Shown here one piece after another: positions 52,267 to 61,230 of a DNA stretch of 64,000 bases; the stretch's first letter is position 1; every line of letters starts with the position of its first letter. The stretch covers positions 310,001-374,000 of the forward strand of contig NZ_JBIWES010000001.1 in NCBI RefSeq assembly GCF_044762665.1, written 5' to 3'. Source of the stretch: Peribacillus frigoritolerans_B (GTDB taxonomy: Bacteria > Bacillota > Bacilli > Bacillales > DSM-1321). The notes beneath the pieces are model-generated. The model had not been told where the DNA came from. It saw only the letters and a program-made list of their open reading frames with translations, and did not search any database. The translations under genes were made by a program, and so were the position numbers.

Positions 52267-53739
52267 TCACTGAAAAGCCCGCCCGATTTCCTGAATGCTT
52301 CCGAATCGCTTGATGGAATAGGCATTCGTCGAACCTGGGATTAAAGACAGGAATATCTTTTTAGCGATCAATTCCTCCAATGTCGGCCGATATGTTTCCT
52401 TTTCACCAAGCAGCACTTCCGCCACCGCTTTACTGACCTCCACCCAGACCGCTTCATCATCCGTCTTCCTGTGTTCCAGCAGTTCACGTTCCAACCGGAA
52501 GGCCACCGTTTCCGGGCTCTCGATTTTACCGCTTCCACTGCACACAGGGCAAGGCACCGTCGTCATTTCACTTAAAGATGGGGAGGTTCGCTTTCTCGTC
52601 ATTTGTAAAATGCCCAGTTCCGTAAAGCCGATGACCTGGATCCGCTTCTCATCCCTCACCGCTTCCTTTTTAACGATTTCAATGATTTCCTGCTCATGCC
52701 GTGAGCTATCCATATTGATGAAATCTATCAAGATGATTCCGCTGATATTCCTCAATCTCAGTTGACGTGCTACCTCTTTCGCCGCAGCCTGATTAACCGC
52801 AAACAAGGTTGCTTCCTTCGCCACCTTGCCGGTGAACTTACCTGAATTGACATCGATTACGGTGAAAGCTTCCGTTTCTTCAAAAATTAAATATCCGCCA
52901 TTCTCAAGCCAAACGATTTTCTTGGCTATTTTCTCAACTTGCGCTTCCACATTCCATTCGGAAAAAATATTCTTCGGACCAGGTATATGGGATATTTCCC
53001 ACTCCTTACGGTTTTCCTGTATCCACTTTTTCAACTCCCGATAAGCTTCGAAATCATCGATGGCAAGTTCCCCGGTCGCCGTTCCCGACATTTCGGAAAT
53101 GATCATTTCAAGGTATGCGTCCCTCTCATAGAGAAGGGACGGGGCCTTGAGGGACGAAGCCTTGACTTCAAGCCCTTTATGAAGCTCCCGCAATCCAGTT
53201 AACCTGTCAAGGAATACCGATTCACTTTCGTTCTCCATCGAAGTGCGGACAATCAATCCCTCATCAGGATTTTTATGTTGCAAAGCCGTTTCCCGCCACT
53301 GCTTCTGAAGATCATCGTTTTTGAATTTCTTTGAAACACCAACATAATCTATTCCATGTATGTATACGAGGGAATCTGTTGAAAACTCGATCAACCCAGT
53401 CAATTTAGCCCCTTTTGTGCCCGTTTCATCCCGAGTCACCTGAACAAGCAGCTTTTCTCCCTGACGGACAAATTGACTGATGGATGCATTCCCATCACTT
53501 TTTTTTGTAAGCTGGAAAGAGGGAATCTCGTCACGGTGTAAAAAACCATTCTTCTCTGCACCATAATCAATGAAGACGGCATCCATTCCCGGTAACACCT
53601 TCGTCACTTTCCCAAGATAAATATTACCGACCGTACTGCGCTTTTGAGGCGGCATGATTTCAAGTTTACGTAAAACACCATTCTCAAGTACGGCCACTCT
53701 TTTTTCGCGTGAAGCTAGGTTCGCGATCATTTTTTTCAT
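52267..53739 (-). CDS. rng: Ribonuclease G/E family protein
   Basis: An endoribonuclease of the RNase E/G family (490 residues). It has an N-terminal S1 domain split by RNase-H-like elements (GNIYLGKVTKVLPGMDAVFIDYG), the 5'-sensor region LIVRTSMENESE, the DNase-I-like catalytic part with FTVIDVNSGKFTG and LIDFINMDSSRHE (metal-binding Asp residues), and a zinc-link motif CPVCSGSG. B. subtilis 168 lacks this enzyme, but many other Bacillaceae have it between spoIVFB and rplU. The ATG at 53739 gives MKKMIANLASREKRVA. Confidence 0.92.
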   Translation of the reverse strand: MKKMIANLASREKRVAVLENGVLRKLEIMPPQKRSTVGNIYLGKVTKVLPGMDAVFIDYGAEKNGFLHRDEIPSFQLTKKSDGNASISQFVRQGEKLLVQVTRDETGTKGAKLTGLIEFSTDSLVYIHGIDYVGVSKKFKNDDLQKQWRETALQHKNPDEGLIVRTSMENESESVFLDRLTGLRELHKGLEVKASSLKAPSLLYERDAYLEMIISEMSGTATGELAIDDFEAYRELKKWIQENRKEWEISHIPGPKNIFSEWNVEAQVEKIAKKIVWLENGGYLIFEETEAFTVIDVNSGKFTGKVAKEATLFAVNQAAAKEVARQLRLRNISGIILIDFINMDSSRHEQEIIEIVKKEAVRDEKRIQVIGFTELGILQMTRKRTSPSLSEMTTVPCPVCSGSGKIESPETVAFRLERELLEHRKTDDEAVWVEVSKAVAEVLLGEKETYRPTLEELIAKKIFLSLIPGSTNAYSIKRFGSIQEIGRAFQ

Positions 53740-53781
53740 CAAAAAAAATCCTCTCCTCAATTTGAAGAAAGGATAACATAT

Positions 53782-54648
53782 TTAATAAGAATATAATAGG
53801 TCGCCGATTTTCCCGTTTGTCATTTTCTCTGAAAAATAGGCGTGAAGAATTTCCGTTTCATCCAACGAGCCGCTCTCTTTCCCGTTTTTCATGATGATGA
53901 CGGGGTGTTTACAACCGCGTTGAAACAGTTCCAGCACTTTATAAATCGGTTCTTGTGAATCCACCGATATCGGCTTAAGTTTCGCCAAATCATTCGTATG
54001 CCCGTAATGGCGCTGTAAAAGAAAGCGGATGAACGCATAATACCTCTGCCGCCATTCCATGACGAGTGAGAGACATATGAAAAAGGTGATGAGCCAGATG
54101 TTCAAATTGAGCGGATCCAGAATGATCCAGGTCAAAAAAGCCAGGACAGCGAATACTGCAGAAAAGTGAAGTGTATGCTTCTGCGCTTCCAAAAATGTGC
54201 AGTATAGGGATACACCGATGAATAACAGCCGTCCCCCGTCCAAGGGCCAAATTGGCAGCAGATTAAAAACCAGCAGCATAAGATTCATATACAAAAAGGG
54301 CTGATACAGCTCATAGGGGATAATAGTAAAGAAATAGAGCAAAAAAGCTGCACCAATGAGCCAAACATGTTGAAGCGGACCGGCAAGCACCACCGCCAAA
54401 TCCTCCTTCAAACTCTTATTTCCGTACTCCTCAGTCTCGACAGCCCCGCCAAAAGGAAGCAGCTGGATTGACTTTATCCGCCATTTGAAGTGCTGGGCAC
54501 AGACAGCATGCCCCATTTCATGAATGAAGACGATGAGCAGCAGCATCATCATTTCAACGAAATGGGCAGTGAGGATGGCGATGCCAATGACAAACCACAA
54601 TGTCGGGTGCACCCTGATTTTAAACAGTAATTTCCCATATTCACTCAA
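53782..54648 (-). CDS. spoIVFB: Stage IV sporulation intramembrane protease SpoIVFB
   Basis: A site-2-type zinc metalloprotease in the forespore outer membrane that cuts pro-sigma-K. It has 288 residues with six expected helices. The zinc motif HEMGH is near residue 44 (LIVFIHEMGHAVCAQH) and the second metal motif LLPIWPLDGGRLL near 135. A cytoplasmic CBS-like C-terminus follows. The start is TTG at 54648, overlapping the spoIVFA stop; AAAGGTGA lies 6-7 nt upstream, so translation is coupled to its inhibitor's gene. Confidence 0.95.
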   Translation of the reverse strand: MSEYGKLLFKIRVHPTLWFVIGIAILTAHFVEMMMLLLIVFIHEMGHAVCAQHFKWRIKSIQLLPFGGAVETEEYGNKSLKEDLAVVLAGPLQHVWLIGAAFLLYFFTIIPYELYQPFLYMNLMLLVFNLLPIWPLDGGRLLFIGVSLYCTFLEAQKHTLHFSAVFAVLAFLTWIILDPLNLNIWLITFFICLSLVMEWRQRYYAFIRFLLQRHYGHTNDLAKLKPISVDSQEPIYKVLELFQRGCKHPVIIMKNGKESGSLDETEILHAYFSEKMTNGKIGDLLYSY

Positions 54649-55390
54649 ATGAAATCACCTTTTTAGGATCGACGAAAGCATCATTTTCTTTTATCGCTAA
54701 ATAAAATCTGCCCTTGGATCCATCTTCACTTAGTGTAACCTGTCCGACTTCATTGCCCTTTTTAACGAACTCATACAATTTCACATCAATTCCCTCCAGC
54801 TGCCCATACCAAGATTCACTTTTATTGGCATGCTGAATGACGACAGTCTTTCCGATCCCCTCCTTTTCACCGGCAAAAATGACTACCCCTTCATTGACCG
54901 CCTCGACCTTTGAGCCTTTGCTCGTTTCCAATATGATTCCCTCACCGTTCGTCTCGAAGGTTTGGGTAATCCTTGCAGAGGCTGGCATTGCATATTCTTC
55001 ATTCGAATCAACAGTTTCCGTATCGGCATCATTCGGTAAAAAAGCGATTGGTTTACCAAACGCACTTTCATACCAGTTGGAGATTGAAGCGAACTGAAAT
55101 TCCCTGTTCATGTTCTCCGTGACAAAACTTCTGGCAGGGTCGAGCCGCACAGAAGGGTGTTTGAACATCACCGCGACAATCAGGAACAGGCATACACTGG
55201 CAAGGATTTTAAAGAAAAAATATTCTTTCTTGAAGAGCGGATGATCTTTCTCGGAATACCCGTTATATGAATCAATCCCATATGGTTCCTCATTGTTGAT
55301 CTCCGTCCAACTGCTGCTTCCTGCCGGCTTATCATTAAACTTGCGTCTCTTGGCGATACGATTTCGGATATCTTTCCTGCGATCATCCAT
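54641..55390 (-). CDS. spoIVFA: Stage IV sporulation protein SpoIVFA
   Basis: The inhibitor and anchor of SpoIVFB (249 residues). A cytoplasmic basic N-terminus, one helix (about 61-79, FFFKILASVCLFLIVAVMF) and an outer domain with an M23/LytM-like fold (GSKVEAVNEGVVIFAG, TVVIQHANKSESWYGQLEGI). The usual LytM zinc ligands look incomplete, consistent with a non-catalytic, protein- or peptidoglycan-binding role. A candidate sigma-E promoter lies 40 bp upstream. It forms a two-gene operon with spoIVFB. Confidence 0.92.
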   Translation of the reverse strand: MDDRRKDIRNRIAKRRKFNDKPAGSSSWTEINNEEPYGIDSYNGYSEKDHPLFKKEYFFFKILASVCLFLIVAVMFKHPSVRLDPARSFVTENMNREFQFASISNWYESAFGKPIAFLPNDADTETVDSNEEYAMPASARITQTFETNGEGIILETSKGSKVEAVNEGVVIFAGEKEGIGKTVVIQHANKSESWYGQLEGIDVKLYEFVKKGNEVGQVTLSEDGSKGRFYLAIKENDAFVDPKKVISFE

Positions 55391-55430
55391 TCCAGATTCC
55401 CCCCCTGCTCATGTCAAAGCGCTATATTAC

Positions 55431-55459
55431 AACGTATGAGCAACTTGTCCAGACTATGA
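55431..55459 (-). promoter_or_regulatory. Candidate sigma-E promoter of spoIVFAB
   Basis: On the minus strand TCATAGT (55453-55459) and CATACGTT (55431-55438) are spaced by 14 bp, close to the sigma-E pattern. The spoIVF operon of B. subtilis is under sigma-E, which supports the reading. Confidence 0.55.
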
Positions 55460-55578
55460 CGGAGAAAAGATTTTCTTTCTGCACATCCTGAAAAAATTTT
55501 TCCCAATGAAAATCATCCGGAAACTTATGAATTTCCAAGGAAATCCGGGTATCGATTCAGAAACTCGAATAATTGAGA

Positions 55579-55608
55579 TTGATATTGTTCCCCTGAATTT
55601 GTTATAAT
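55579..55608 (+). promoter_or_regulatory. Promoter of the YabR-like gene
   Basis: TTGATA (55579-55584) and a perfect TATAAT (55603-55608) are 18 bp apart, 38 bp before the start codon. Confidence 0.7.
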
Positions 55609-55646
55609 AAAGTGGTTTTAACATTATTGAGGGGGAACATTTTTTT

Positions 55647-56090
55647 ATGTCAATCGAAATAGGCAGCAAAGTACAAGGTAAAGTAACAGGTATCACTAAT
55701 TTTGGAGCATTCGTAGAATTACCAGGAGGCTCAACAGGTCTTGTGCATATCAGTGAGGTAGCAGATAGCTATGTAAAAGACGTAAATGACCATCTTAAAG
55801 TAGGCGACCAAATTGAAGTAAAAGTGATTAGTGAGAAAGACGGAAAAACTGCCTTGTCCATCAAAAAGGCTATAGATAGACCCGAAGGGCAAACCTCTTC
55901 TTATACCAAACGCCCACCACGCCAAGGGGATAGCCGTTCTAAAGATTTTCGTTCAAAAGGTAATTTCCAACCAAAGGAAAATTTCGAAGATAAAATGGTT
56001 CGCTTTTTAAAGACTAGTGAAGAAAATTTATCGACTCTTAAACGCAGCACTGAATCAAAACGCGGCGGCAGAGGCGGAAGACGCGGATAA
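55647..56090 (+). CDS. S1 domain RNA-binding protein, YabR/YugI-like (general stress protein 13 family)
   Basis: A 147-residue protein with an N-terminal S1 domain (about 1-73: GSKVQGKVTGITNFGAFVEL, TGLVHISEVADSYVKDVND, KVGDQIEVKVI) and a basic, disordered tail ending KRGGRGGRRG. It is very similar to B. subtilis YabR, which lies elsewhere near divIC. Here it stands alone on the plus strand between spoIVFA and minD, with its own sigma-A promoter, a GAGGGGGAA site and its own terminator. It may be an additional paralogue or a relocated orthologue; the rest of the genome is needed to decide. Confidence 0.9.
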   Translation: MSIEIGSKVQGKVTGITNFGAFVELPGGSTGLVHISEVADSYVKDVNDHLKVGDQIEVKVISEKDGKTALSIKKAIDRPEGQTSSYTKRPPRQGDSRSKDFRSKGNFQPKENFEDKMVRFLKTSEENLSTLKRSTESKRGGRGGRRG

Positions 56091-56117
56091 CCCGCTGCAT
56101 TTTAGCATTATAGAACA

Positions 56118-56146
56118 GGCAAGCCGGCATACGGCTTGCCTTTTTT
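56118..56146 (+). terminator. Terminator of the YabR-like gene
   Basis: A 9-bp perfect stem GGCAAGCCG / CGGCTTGCC with a 5-nt loop is followed by T6. Confidence 0.9.
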
Positions 56147-56164
56147 ATTTACATCGCACAGCAT

Positions 56165-56197
56165 AAAAAAAAAGCGAGGCATCGAATGCTCCCGCTT
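56165..56197 (-). terminator. minD terminator
   Basis: An imperfect stem AAGCGGGAGCAT / ATGCCTCGCTT is followed on the minus strand by nine T residues, 20 bp after the minD stop. Confidence 0.8.
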
Positions 56198-56216
56198 CTT
56201 GATATGGTATATAGAT

Positions 56217-57020
56217 TTACCGCACGCTAAAGAATTTTTTCAATTTGGACATGAAGCCCTTTGGTTCGCTGCCAATTGGAGTCAAGGGCACAGATTCACC
56301 AAGGATCCTTCTGGCAATGTTCCGATAGGCAAGCGAGACTCTATTGTCCGGATTATAGGCAATGGGTTCCTTTTTATTCGCTGCCACAATAACCTGGTCA
56401 TCATCAGGAATGACTCCGATCAAATCAATCTTAAGAAAATCGGTAACTCCATCGATATCCATTTCTTCATCCTCATGAAGCAAATGGCCGCGTATCCGGT
56501 TGATGATCAATTGAGGCGGTTCAATATGCTCTTCTTTTTCAAGCAGGCCAATAATACGGTCAGCATCCCTTACAGCCGGTCTCTCTGCAGTCGTAACGAT
56601 GATCGCCTTGTCTGCCCCAGCTATGGCATTCCTGAAGCCCTGTTCAATGCCTGCAGGGCAATCAATGATGACATAATCATAGTCAGGCTTCAAATCGCTT
56701 ATGAGTTTCCTCATCTGCTCTTCATTCACTACTGTTTTATCACTATTTTGCGGAGCTGGAAGCAGATAAAGTAAATCCTCGAAATGTTTATCTTTAATGA
56801 GCGCCTGGTGTATTTTACAGCGCCCTTCGACAACATCGACCAAATCATAGATGATGCGATTCTCCAATCCCATGATCACATCCAAATTCCGAAGACCAAT
56901 ATCCGTATCAATCAAGCAAACCTTTTTGCCTAGAAGAGCTAAAGATGTTCCTAAATTGGCGGAGGTGGTCGTTTTCCCGACACCACCCTTACCGGATGTT
57001 ATAACTATTGCCTCTCCCAC
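56217..57020 (-). CDS. minD: Septum site-determining ATPase MinD
   Basis: A membrane-binding ParA-type ATPase that carries MinC to the poles (267 residues). The deviant Walker A is GKGGVGKTTTSANLG at 10-24, with switch motifs DTDIGLRNLD and VIIDCPAGIEQG. The C-terminal SKLKKFFSVR is the amphipathic membrane-targeting helix. The start codon is GTG at 57020 behind AAGGGGG. minC lies 2 bp upstream of it. Confidence 0.97.
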   Translation of the reverse strand: MGEAIVITSGKGGVGKTTTSANLGTSLALLGKKVCLIDTDIGLRNLDVIMGLENRIIYDLVDVVEGRCKIHQALIKDKHFEDLLYLLPAPQNSDKTVVNEEQMRKLISDLKPDYDYVIIDCPAGIEQGFRNAIAGADKAIIVTTAERPAVRDADRIIGLLEKEEHIEPPQLIINRIRGHLLHEDEEMDIDGVTDFLKIDLIGVIPDDDQVIVAANKKEPIAYNPDNRVSLAYRNIARRILGESVPLTPIGSEPKGFMSKLKKFFSVR

Positions 57021-57022
57021 GA

Positions 57023-57706
57023 TTAGAGACCCCCTTCTAATCTATTTAAATTAGGTCTATATTTCTTTAAAACTTGCAGTTTTTCTATAATGATATTTTC
57101 TTCTTCATCCATGAAGGCACATTCCAAGTCATGTCCCCATTTTGTATATTGGTCAGGAGATAAATTCACTTGTCCGGCAATGCGCAGCTGGGCAGGTTTC
57201 ATGACAGAGGCAGCTATGATGGCCTCATTATTCCCTTTATATCCGGCATGGGCTATTCCCTTTAGCTGTCCCATGATATATATGTTGCCACCCGCACGAA
57301 CCGTTCCGTCGGGATTGACATCCCCAATTAACAGCAAGTCACCTGGAACTTCAAAAACCTGTCCCGACCTTATCACCTTGGTCACGGTCGTCACTTGGTT
57401 TTCATCTTTCCATCGTTTCGCTTCATCCTTCGTCAGGACATTCGAAATCATCTCATCTACGAAAAGCTTCTTCTTTTTATGGATGACCTCTTTAATCTTT
57501 TCTTCTTGTTGTTCATCAAGATAGCGGTTCCCTGTATGTACTTTTACGGAAATGGACGGGTCATTTTCTTGAAACTGATAGTTTGCCGAAAGCTTCACTT
57601 CTAACTCTTTCAATAATTCGGAAAATGAGCAAGAATCATCGAGATGAAGCATAAACCCGTCTTTTGTTCCCTTAATCATGACATTTTGCTGAATTCTTTT
57701 ATTCAT
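57023..57706 (-). CDS. minC: Septum formation inhibitor MinC
   Basis: An FtsZ inhibitor brought to the membrane by MinD (227 residues). The N-terminal domain (about 1-105) is less conserved; the C-terminal beta-helix domain has VIRSGQVFEVPGDLLLIGDVNPDG and RAGGNIYIMGQLKGIAHAG, the hallmark of the family. It sits directly before minD and about 115 bp after mreD. Confidence 0.96.
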   Translation of the reverse strand: MNKRIQQNVMIKGTKDGFMLHLDDSCSFSELLKELEVKLSANYQFQENDPSISVKVHTGNRYLDEQQEEKIKEVIHKKKKLFVDEMISNVLTKDEAKRWKDENQVTTVTKVIRSGQVFEVPGDLLLIGDVNPDGTVRAGGNIYIMGQLKGIAHAGYKGNNEAIIAASVMKPAQLRIAGQVNLSPDQYTKWGHDLECAFMDEEENIIIEKLQVLKKYRPNLNRLEGGL

Positions 57707-57822
57707 GACGTTTGTTTCACCTCAATGAAATATAATTCGACACAGGAAAACAAATTTCCTTTTTCTACGTACACGGAAAAGAGAAAATACATTTCCCACC
57801 TGCTTCTTAAGACACAGGGACG

Positions 57823-58341
57823 TTATTCCGTTTCTCCTTGCAAATCAAGCATTTCAATCATTCTCTTTAAAGGATAGCAGCTGATAATAATGAATGCGAG
57901 ATTCAATAATAATGTCGGGATCAATCTCCGTTCCGCAAATTCACCAAATCCCATATCTGCAAATGACAGGATGATATTCATCTGAAAGATGACAACCTCT
58001 AAAACTGCCGTGAATAAAAGCGCAGTAAGGCAGGCAACCAAAATATTATTTTGCAGGATCTTCATGCTTTTCGATATCAGATAGGCAAGAAAAGGCAGCA
58101 GGAACATGTAAATTCCAAGGATTTCCGTATATACGACATCATAAGTCAACCCAAGAATCGCCCCATAAAGCATACCCATTTTCCTGGACCCGTACATGGT
58201 CAGGAAAAAAACGAATATCATCATGAAATGGGGCACGAGGATTTTGTCGGTCCCGAATGCATCTCCAGCGAACATCTGGGCGAAGATGCTTTCAAAAACA
58301 AAAAAAACCAAGGCTATAAAAGAAAGGATGAAATATCTCAC
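57823..58341 (-). CDS. mreD: Rod shape-determining protein MreD
   Basis: A polytopic membrane protein of the elongasome (172 residues, about five or six helices). Its start overlaps the mreC stop by four bases (ATGA). Sequence hallmarks are weak in this family, but HFMMIFVFFLTMYGSRKMGMLYGAILGLTYDV-type segments and the position between mreC and minC make the call safe. Confidence 0.95.
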   Translation of the reverse strand: MRYFILSFIALVFFVFESIFAQMFAGDAFGTDKILVPHFMMIFVFFLTMYGSRKMGMLYGAILGLTYDVVYTEILGIYMFLLPFLAYLISKSMKILQNNILVACLTALLFTAVLEVVIFQMNIILSFADMGFGEFAERRLIPTLLLNLAFIIISCYPLKRMIEMLDLQGETE

Positions 58342-59210
58342 TCAGCTTCATCCTCCCCTTCACTTTCTTTCGGTACACCGTCCACTTCACGCTGAACGAC
58401 CATGACATTATTAATATCATAAAAATCCGTCGAAGGTTCAATATATGCAGTCTGGTTCAATCCATATTGATCCACTTTGACATCGACAACTTTCCCGATC
58501 AGCAGACCTTTCGGAAAGATTCCTCCATAACCGGATGTGATGACCAATGAATTTTTCTTGATCTTTTTATCATATGGAATCCGTTTCATCAGCAAAAGGT
58601 TCTTCTTATCATCAAACCCTTCAATCAAGCCATATGCTTTATCATCACCTTGAACGATGGCCGAGACACGGTTGGCTTTGTCGATCGAACTTAAAAGTTG
58701 AACCGAGGCCGTGAAATCCGTCGCTGATTTCACCTTACCGACTAACCCATTGGACGTTATGACAGCCATGTTTTTTTCTACCCCATTACGCTTCCCTTTA
58801 TTGATCGTCAGCATTTCATGCCAGCGGTCGGGATTACGCCCAATGACCGTCGCCTGAGTGGGCGAATACTTCCGCAGGTCATCTTCTTTTTTGAGGTTAT
58901 CGCGAAGTTCTTCATTTTCTTCCTTTAAATCTTGGACTTGGGTTTTCAATAATACATATTCATCCAAGCGGGCTTTCAATTTTTTGTTTTCATCGTATGT
59001 ATGTTGAAGGTCTTTTAAGCCCCCTACAAAACCTGTTATACCCGATACTGGCTTATTAAACACATTTCCGACCCAGCCTGTCGTATCTTTCAGGAATTGC
59101 TCCGGCCAGGTCAACTCTTCTCTCTCCCTTAATGAAAAACCGATCAATGCCACGAGAACGATAATACTAACGAGCAAGAGAAGGAGCTTTTTATTAAAAA
59201 ACTGTGGCAT
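58338..59210 (-). CDS. mreC: Cell shape-determining protein MreC
   Basis: A bitopic elongasome protein (290 residues): one N-terminal helix (about 8-25), a coiled coil (about 66-108, rich in Lys/Glu/Leu) and the outer beta-barrel domain (ATVIGRNPDRWHEMLTINKG, NGLVGKVKSATDFTASV, LVITSGYGGIFPKGLLIGKV). The acidic tail ESEGEDEAE is unusual but harmless. It follows mreB after a terminator-like hairpin. Confidence 0.97.
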   Translation of the reverse strand: MPQFFNKKLLLLLVSIIVLVALIGFSLREREELTWPEQFLKDTTGWVGNVFNKPVSGITGFVGGLKDLQHTYDENKKLKARLDEYVLLKTQVQDLKEENEELRDNLKKEDDLRKYSPTQATVIGRNPDRWHEMLTINKGKRNGVEKNMAVITSNGLVGKVKSATDFTASVQLLSSIDKANRVSAIVQGDDKAYGLIEGFDDKKNLLLMKRIPYDKKIKKNSLVITSGYGGIFPKGLLIGKVVDVKVDQYGLNQTAYIEPSTDFYDINNVMVVQREVDGVPKESEGEDEAE

Positions 59211-59271
59211 GGTGTTTACACCTCTATCTAAAAATTTACTCTATGGATTTAATTAAACAGCAAAACATAAG

Positions 59272-59310
59272 AAAAACCGGCTCAAAATTGCACCTTTTGT
59301 TGAGCCGGCC
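59272..59310 (-). terminator. Hairpin after mreB (partial terminator)
   Basis: A 9-bp stem CCGGCTCAA / TTGAGCCGG with a 14-nt loop is followed on the minus strand by TTTTTCTT. It lies between mreB and mreC and may let only part of the transcription continue. Confidence 0.65.
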
Positions 59311-59328
59311 CTATTTGAGAAGTAATGC

Positions 59329-60348
59329 TTATCGCGAATCTCTTGATTTAGTCTTGAATAAATGAATGTGGTCCAGCGCTTTTCCCGTTCCGACCGCAAC
59401 ACAATCCAGCGGATTTTCAGCGATGATCACCGGCATTTGCGTTTCTTCACTGATGACTTTATCCAAATTGCGCAGCAAAGCACCCCCGCCTGTCAGTACA
59501 ATGCCTCTGTCCATGATGTCAGCGGCTAATTCAGGTGGTGTTTTCTCTAAAGTGTTTTTCACGGAATCCACAATTGCAGAAACGGTGTCGCTTAATGCTT
59601 TGGATATTTCCTCAGCTGTAATTTCAATCGTTTTCGGTAATCCAGTCAATAGGTCACGGCCGCGAATTTCCATGTTTTCTACGCCATCCGTGTCTCCAGC
59701 AGAACCAATTTCCATTTTGATCGCTTCAGCAGTACGCTCACCGATCATCAAATTGTAGTTCTTACGGATGTAAACGATAATGGCATCATCCATTTCGTCA
59801 CCGGCAATACGGATCGATTGGCTTGTAACGATTCCGCCAAGTGAAATGATGGCCACTTCCGTCGTTCCTCCGCCGATATCAACGACCATGCTTCCTGTAG
59901 GCTCCCAAACAGGAAGGTCCGCACCGATCGCTGCTGCAAACGGTTCTTCGATAGGATATGCGTCACGGGCCCCAGCTTGTCTAGCTGCATCGATGACTGC
60001 ACGCTGCTCAACTGCCGTAATTCCAGAAGGCACACAAATCATGACATATGGCTTGTTGCCGAATACGCCCTTCTTTTGAGCTTCCTTCATATAGTACTTC
60101 ATCATGGTAGCCGTCGTTTCATAATCGGCAATTACTCCATCCTTCATCGGGCGTAGGGCAACCACGTTACCAGGTGTACGGCCGATCATGTTTTTCGCAT
60201 CGTTTCCGACTGCAACGATTTGCTTTGTATCTGTTTGCACAGCTACAACCGATGGTTCACGTACTGCGATGCCTTTTCCCTTCACATAGACAAGCGTATT
60301 CGCCGTTCCTAAATCAATCCCTATATCTCTAGCTCCAATTCCAAACAT
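59329..60348 (-). CDS. mreB: Rod shape-determining protein MreB
   Basis: The actin-like filament protein guiding lateral wall synthesis (339 residues). Actin-fold ATP motifs are IDLGTANTLVYVKG, MVDIGGGTTEVAIIS and VLTGGGALLRNLD. The ATG at 60348 (MFGIGARDIG) follows AAAGGGAGATACC; the upstream in-frame extension is not coding. The tail KTKSRDSR is a normal length for this family. Confidence 0.98.
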   Translation of the reverse strand: MFGIGARDIGIDLGTANTLVYVKGKGIAVREPSVVAVQTDTKQIVAVGNDAKNMIGRTPGNVVALRPMKDGVIADYETTATMMKYYMKEAQKKGVFGNKPYVMICVPSGITAVEQRAVIDAARQAGARDAYPIEEPFAAAIGADLPVWEPTGSMVVDIGGGTTEVAIISLGGIVTSQSIRIAGDEMDDAIIVYIRKNYNLMIGERTAEAIKMEIGSAGDTDGVENMEIRGRDLLTGLPKTIEITAEEISKALSDTVSAIVDSVKNTLEKTPPELAADIMDRGIVLTGGGALLRNLDKVISEETQMPVIIAENPLDCVAVGTGKALDHIHLFKTKSRDSR

Positions 60349-60496
60349 TATGGTATCTCCCTTTCGTAAACAAAAATGCCTTTTTATAAGTTCAAATAAT
60401 AATTTGTCGTTTTTTGACAATAAGAGTTTTGAAAAAGTTTCCTCTTTTAAAAATCATAAACAATATTATATCGTATCGTCAAAAATTTTGATAGTG

Positions 60497-61183
60497 TCAT
60501 AAATAACCTTTTTCCTTCAAGCTAACATATTTATGCTCCCCGATGATGATATGGTCCAATATTTCAATCCCGATTATTTTACCACATTCGACTAACCTTT
60601 TCGTCACTTCAATATCTTCTCTGCTGGGAGAGGGGTCTCCGGAGGGGTGGTTATGAAGACAAATGATAGAGGCAGCTGACCTTTTGAAAGCCTCTTTAAA
60701 GACCTCGCGTGGATGCACGATCGAGGCATTGAGGCTGCCGATGAATACCGTAGTTTTTTGAAGCACTTGATTTTTCGTATTTAAATAGAGGCAGACGAAA
60801 TGTTCCTGTGATAGAAACCGCATTTCCTCCATGCAATAATTAGCTCCATCTTCAGGGGAACGAATCACATAACGGTCTTGATCATTCAAATTGTTAATTC
60901 TCCTGCCAAGTTCGACAGAGGCCAGGATTTGTATCGCTTTTGCTTCACCAATCCCTTTAATCACGATCAGTTCTTCCACAGAAGCTTCTTTTAGCAGGCG
61001 CAGGCCCTTGAAGGAATTGATGAGCCTGCCGGATAGTTGCAGGACAGATTCTTCCCTTGAACCCGTCCTCAAAAGCAAAGCAAGCAATTCCTGATTGGAG
61101 AGGCTTCTCGGCCCGTCCTGCAGAAACCTTTCGCGCGGCCTCTCTTCTTTCGGGTAATCCCGTATTAACATTTTTTCGCTCAA
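60497..61183 (-). CDS. radC: RadC/YsxA family JAB domain protein
   Basis: A 228-residue protein with an N-terminal helix-hairpin-helix region (ELIVIKGIGEAKAIQILAS) and a C-terminal JAB1/MPN-like domain with the metal motif LHNHPSGDPSPSREDIE. The family name comes from E. coli; a DNA-repair role is disputed. The start is TTG at 61183, about 8 nt after AAGGAAGGG; an ATG four codons later is the alternative. The position between maf and mreB matches B. subtilis ysxA. Confidence 0.93.
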   Translation of the reverse strand: MSEKMLIRDYPKEERPRERFLQDGPRSLSNQELLALLLRTGSREESVLQLSGRLINSFKGLRLLKEASVEELIVIKGIGEAKAIQILASVELGRRINNLNDQDRYVIRSPEDGANYCMEEMRFLSQEHFVCLYLNTKNQVLQKTTVFIGSLNASIVHPREVFKEAFKRSAASIICLHNHPSGDPSPSREDIEVTKRLVECGKIIGIEILDHIIIGEHKYVSLKEKGYL

Positions 61184-61230
61184 TAGATCAACCCTTCCTT
61201 AAAAAAGGGAAGATGCCAGTGGAAATCAGG

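Noticed and set aside
54641..55390. SpoIVFA as an active LytM endopeptidase
   Set aside because: It has the fold but not the full set of zinc ligands of active M23 enzymes, and its place beside spoIVFB fits the inhibitor role.
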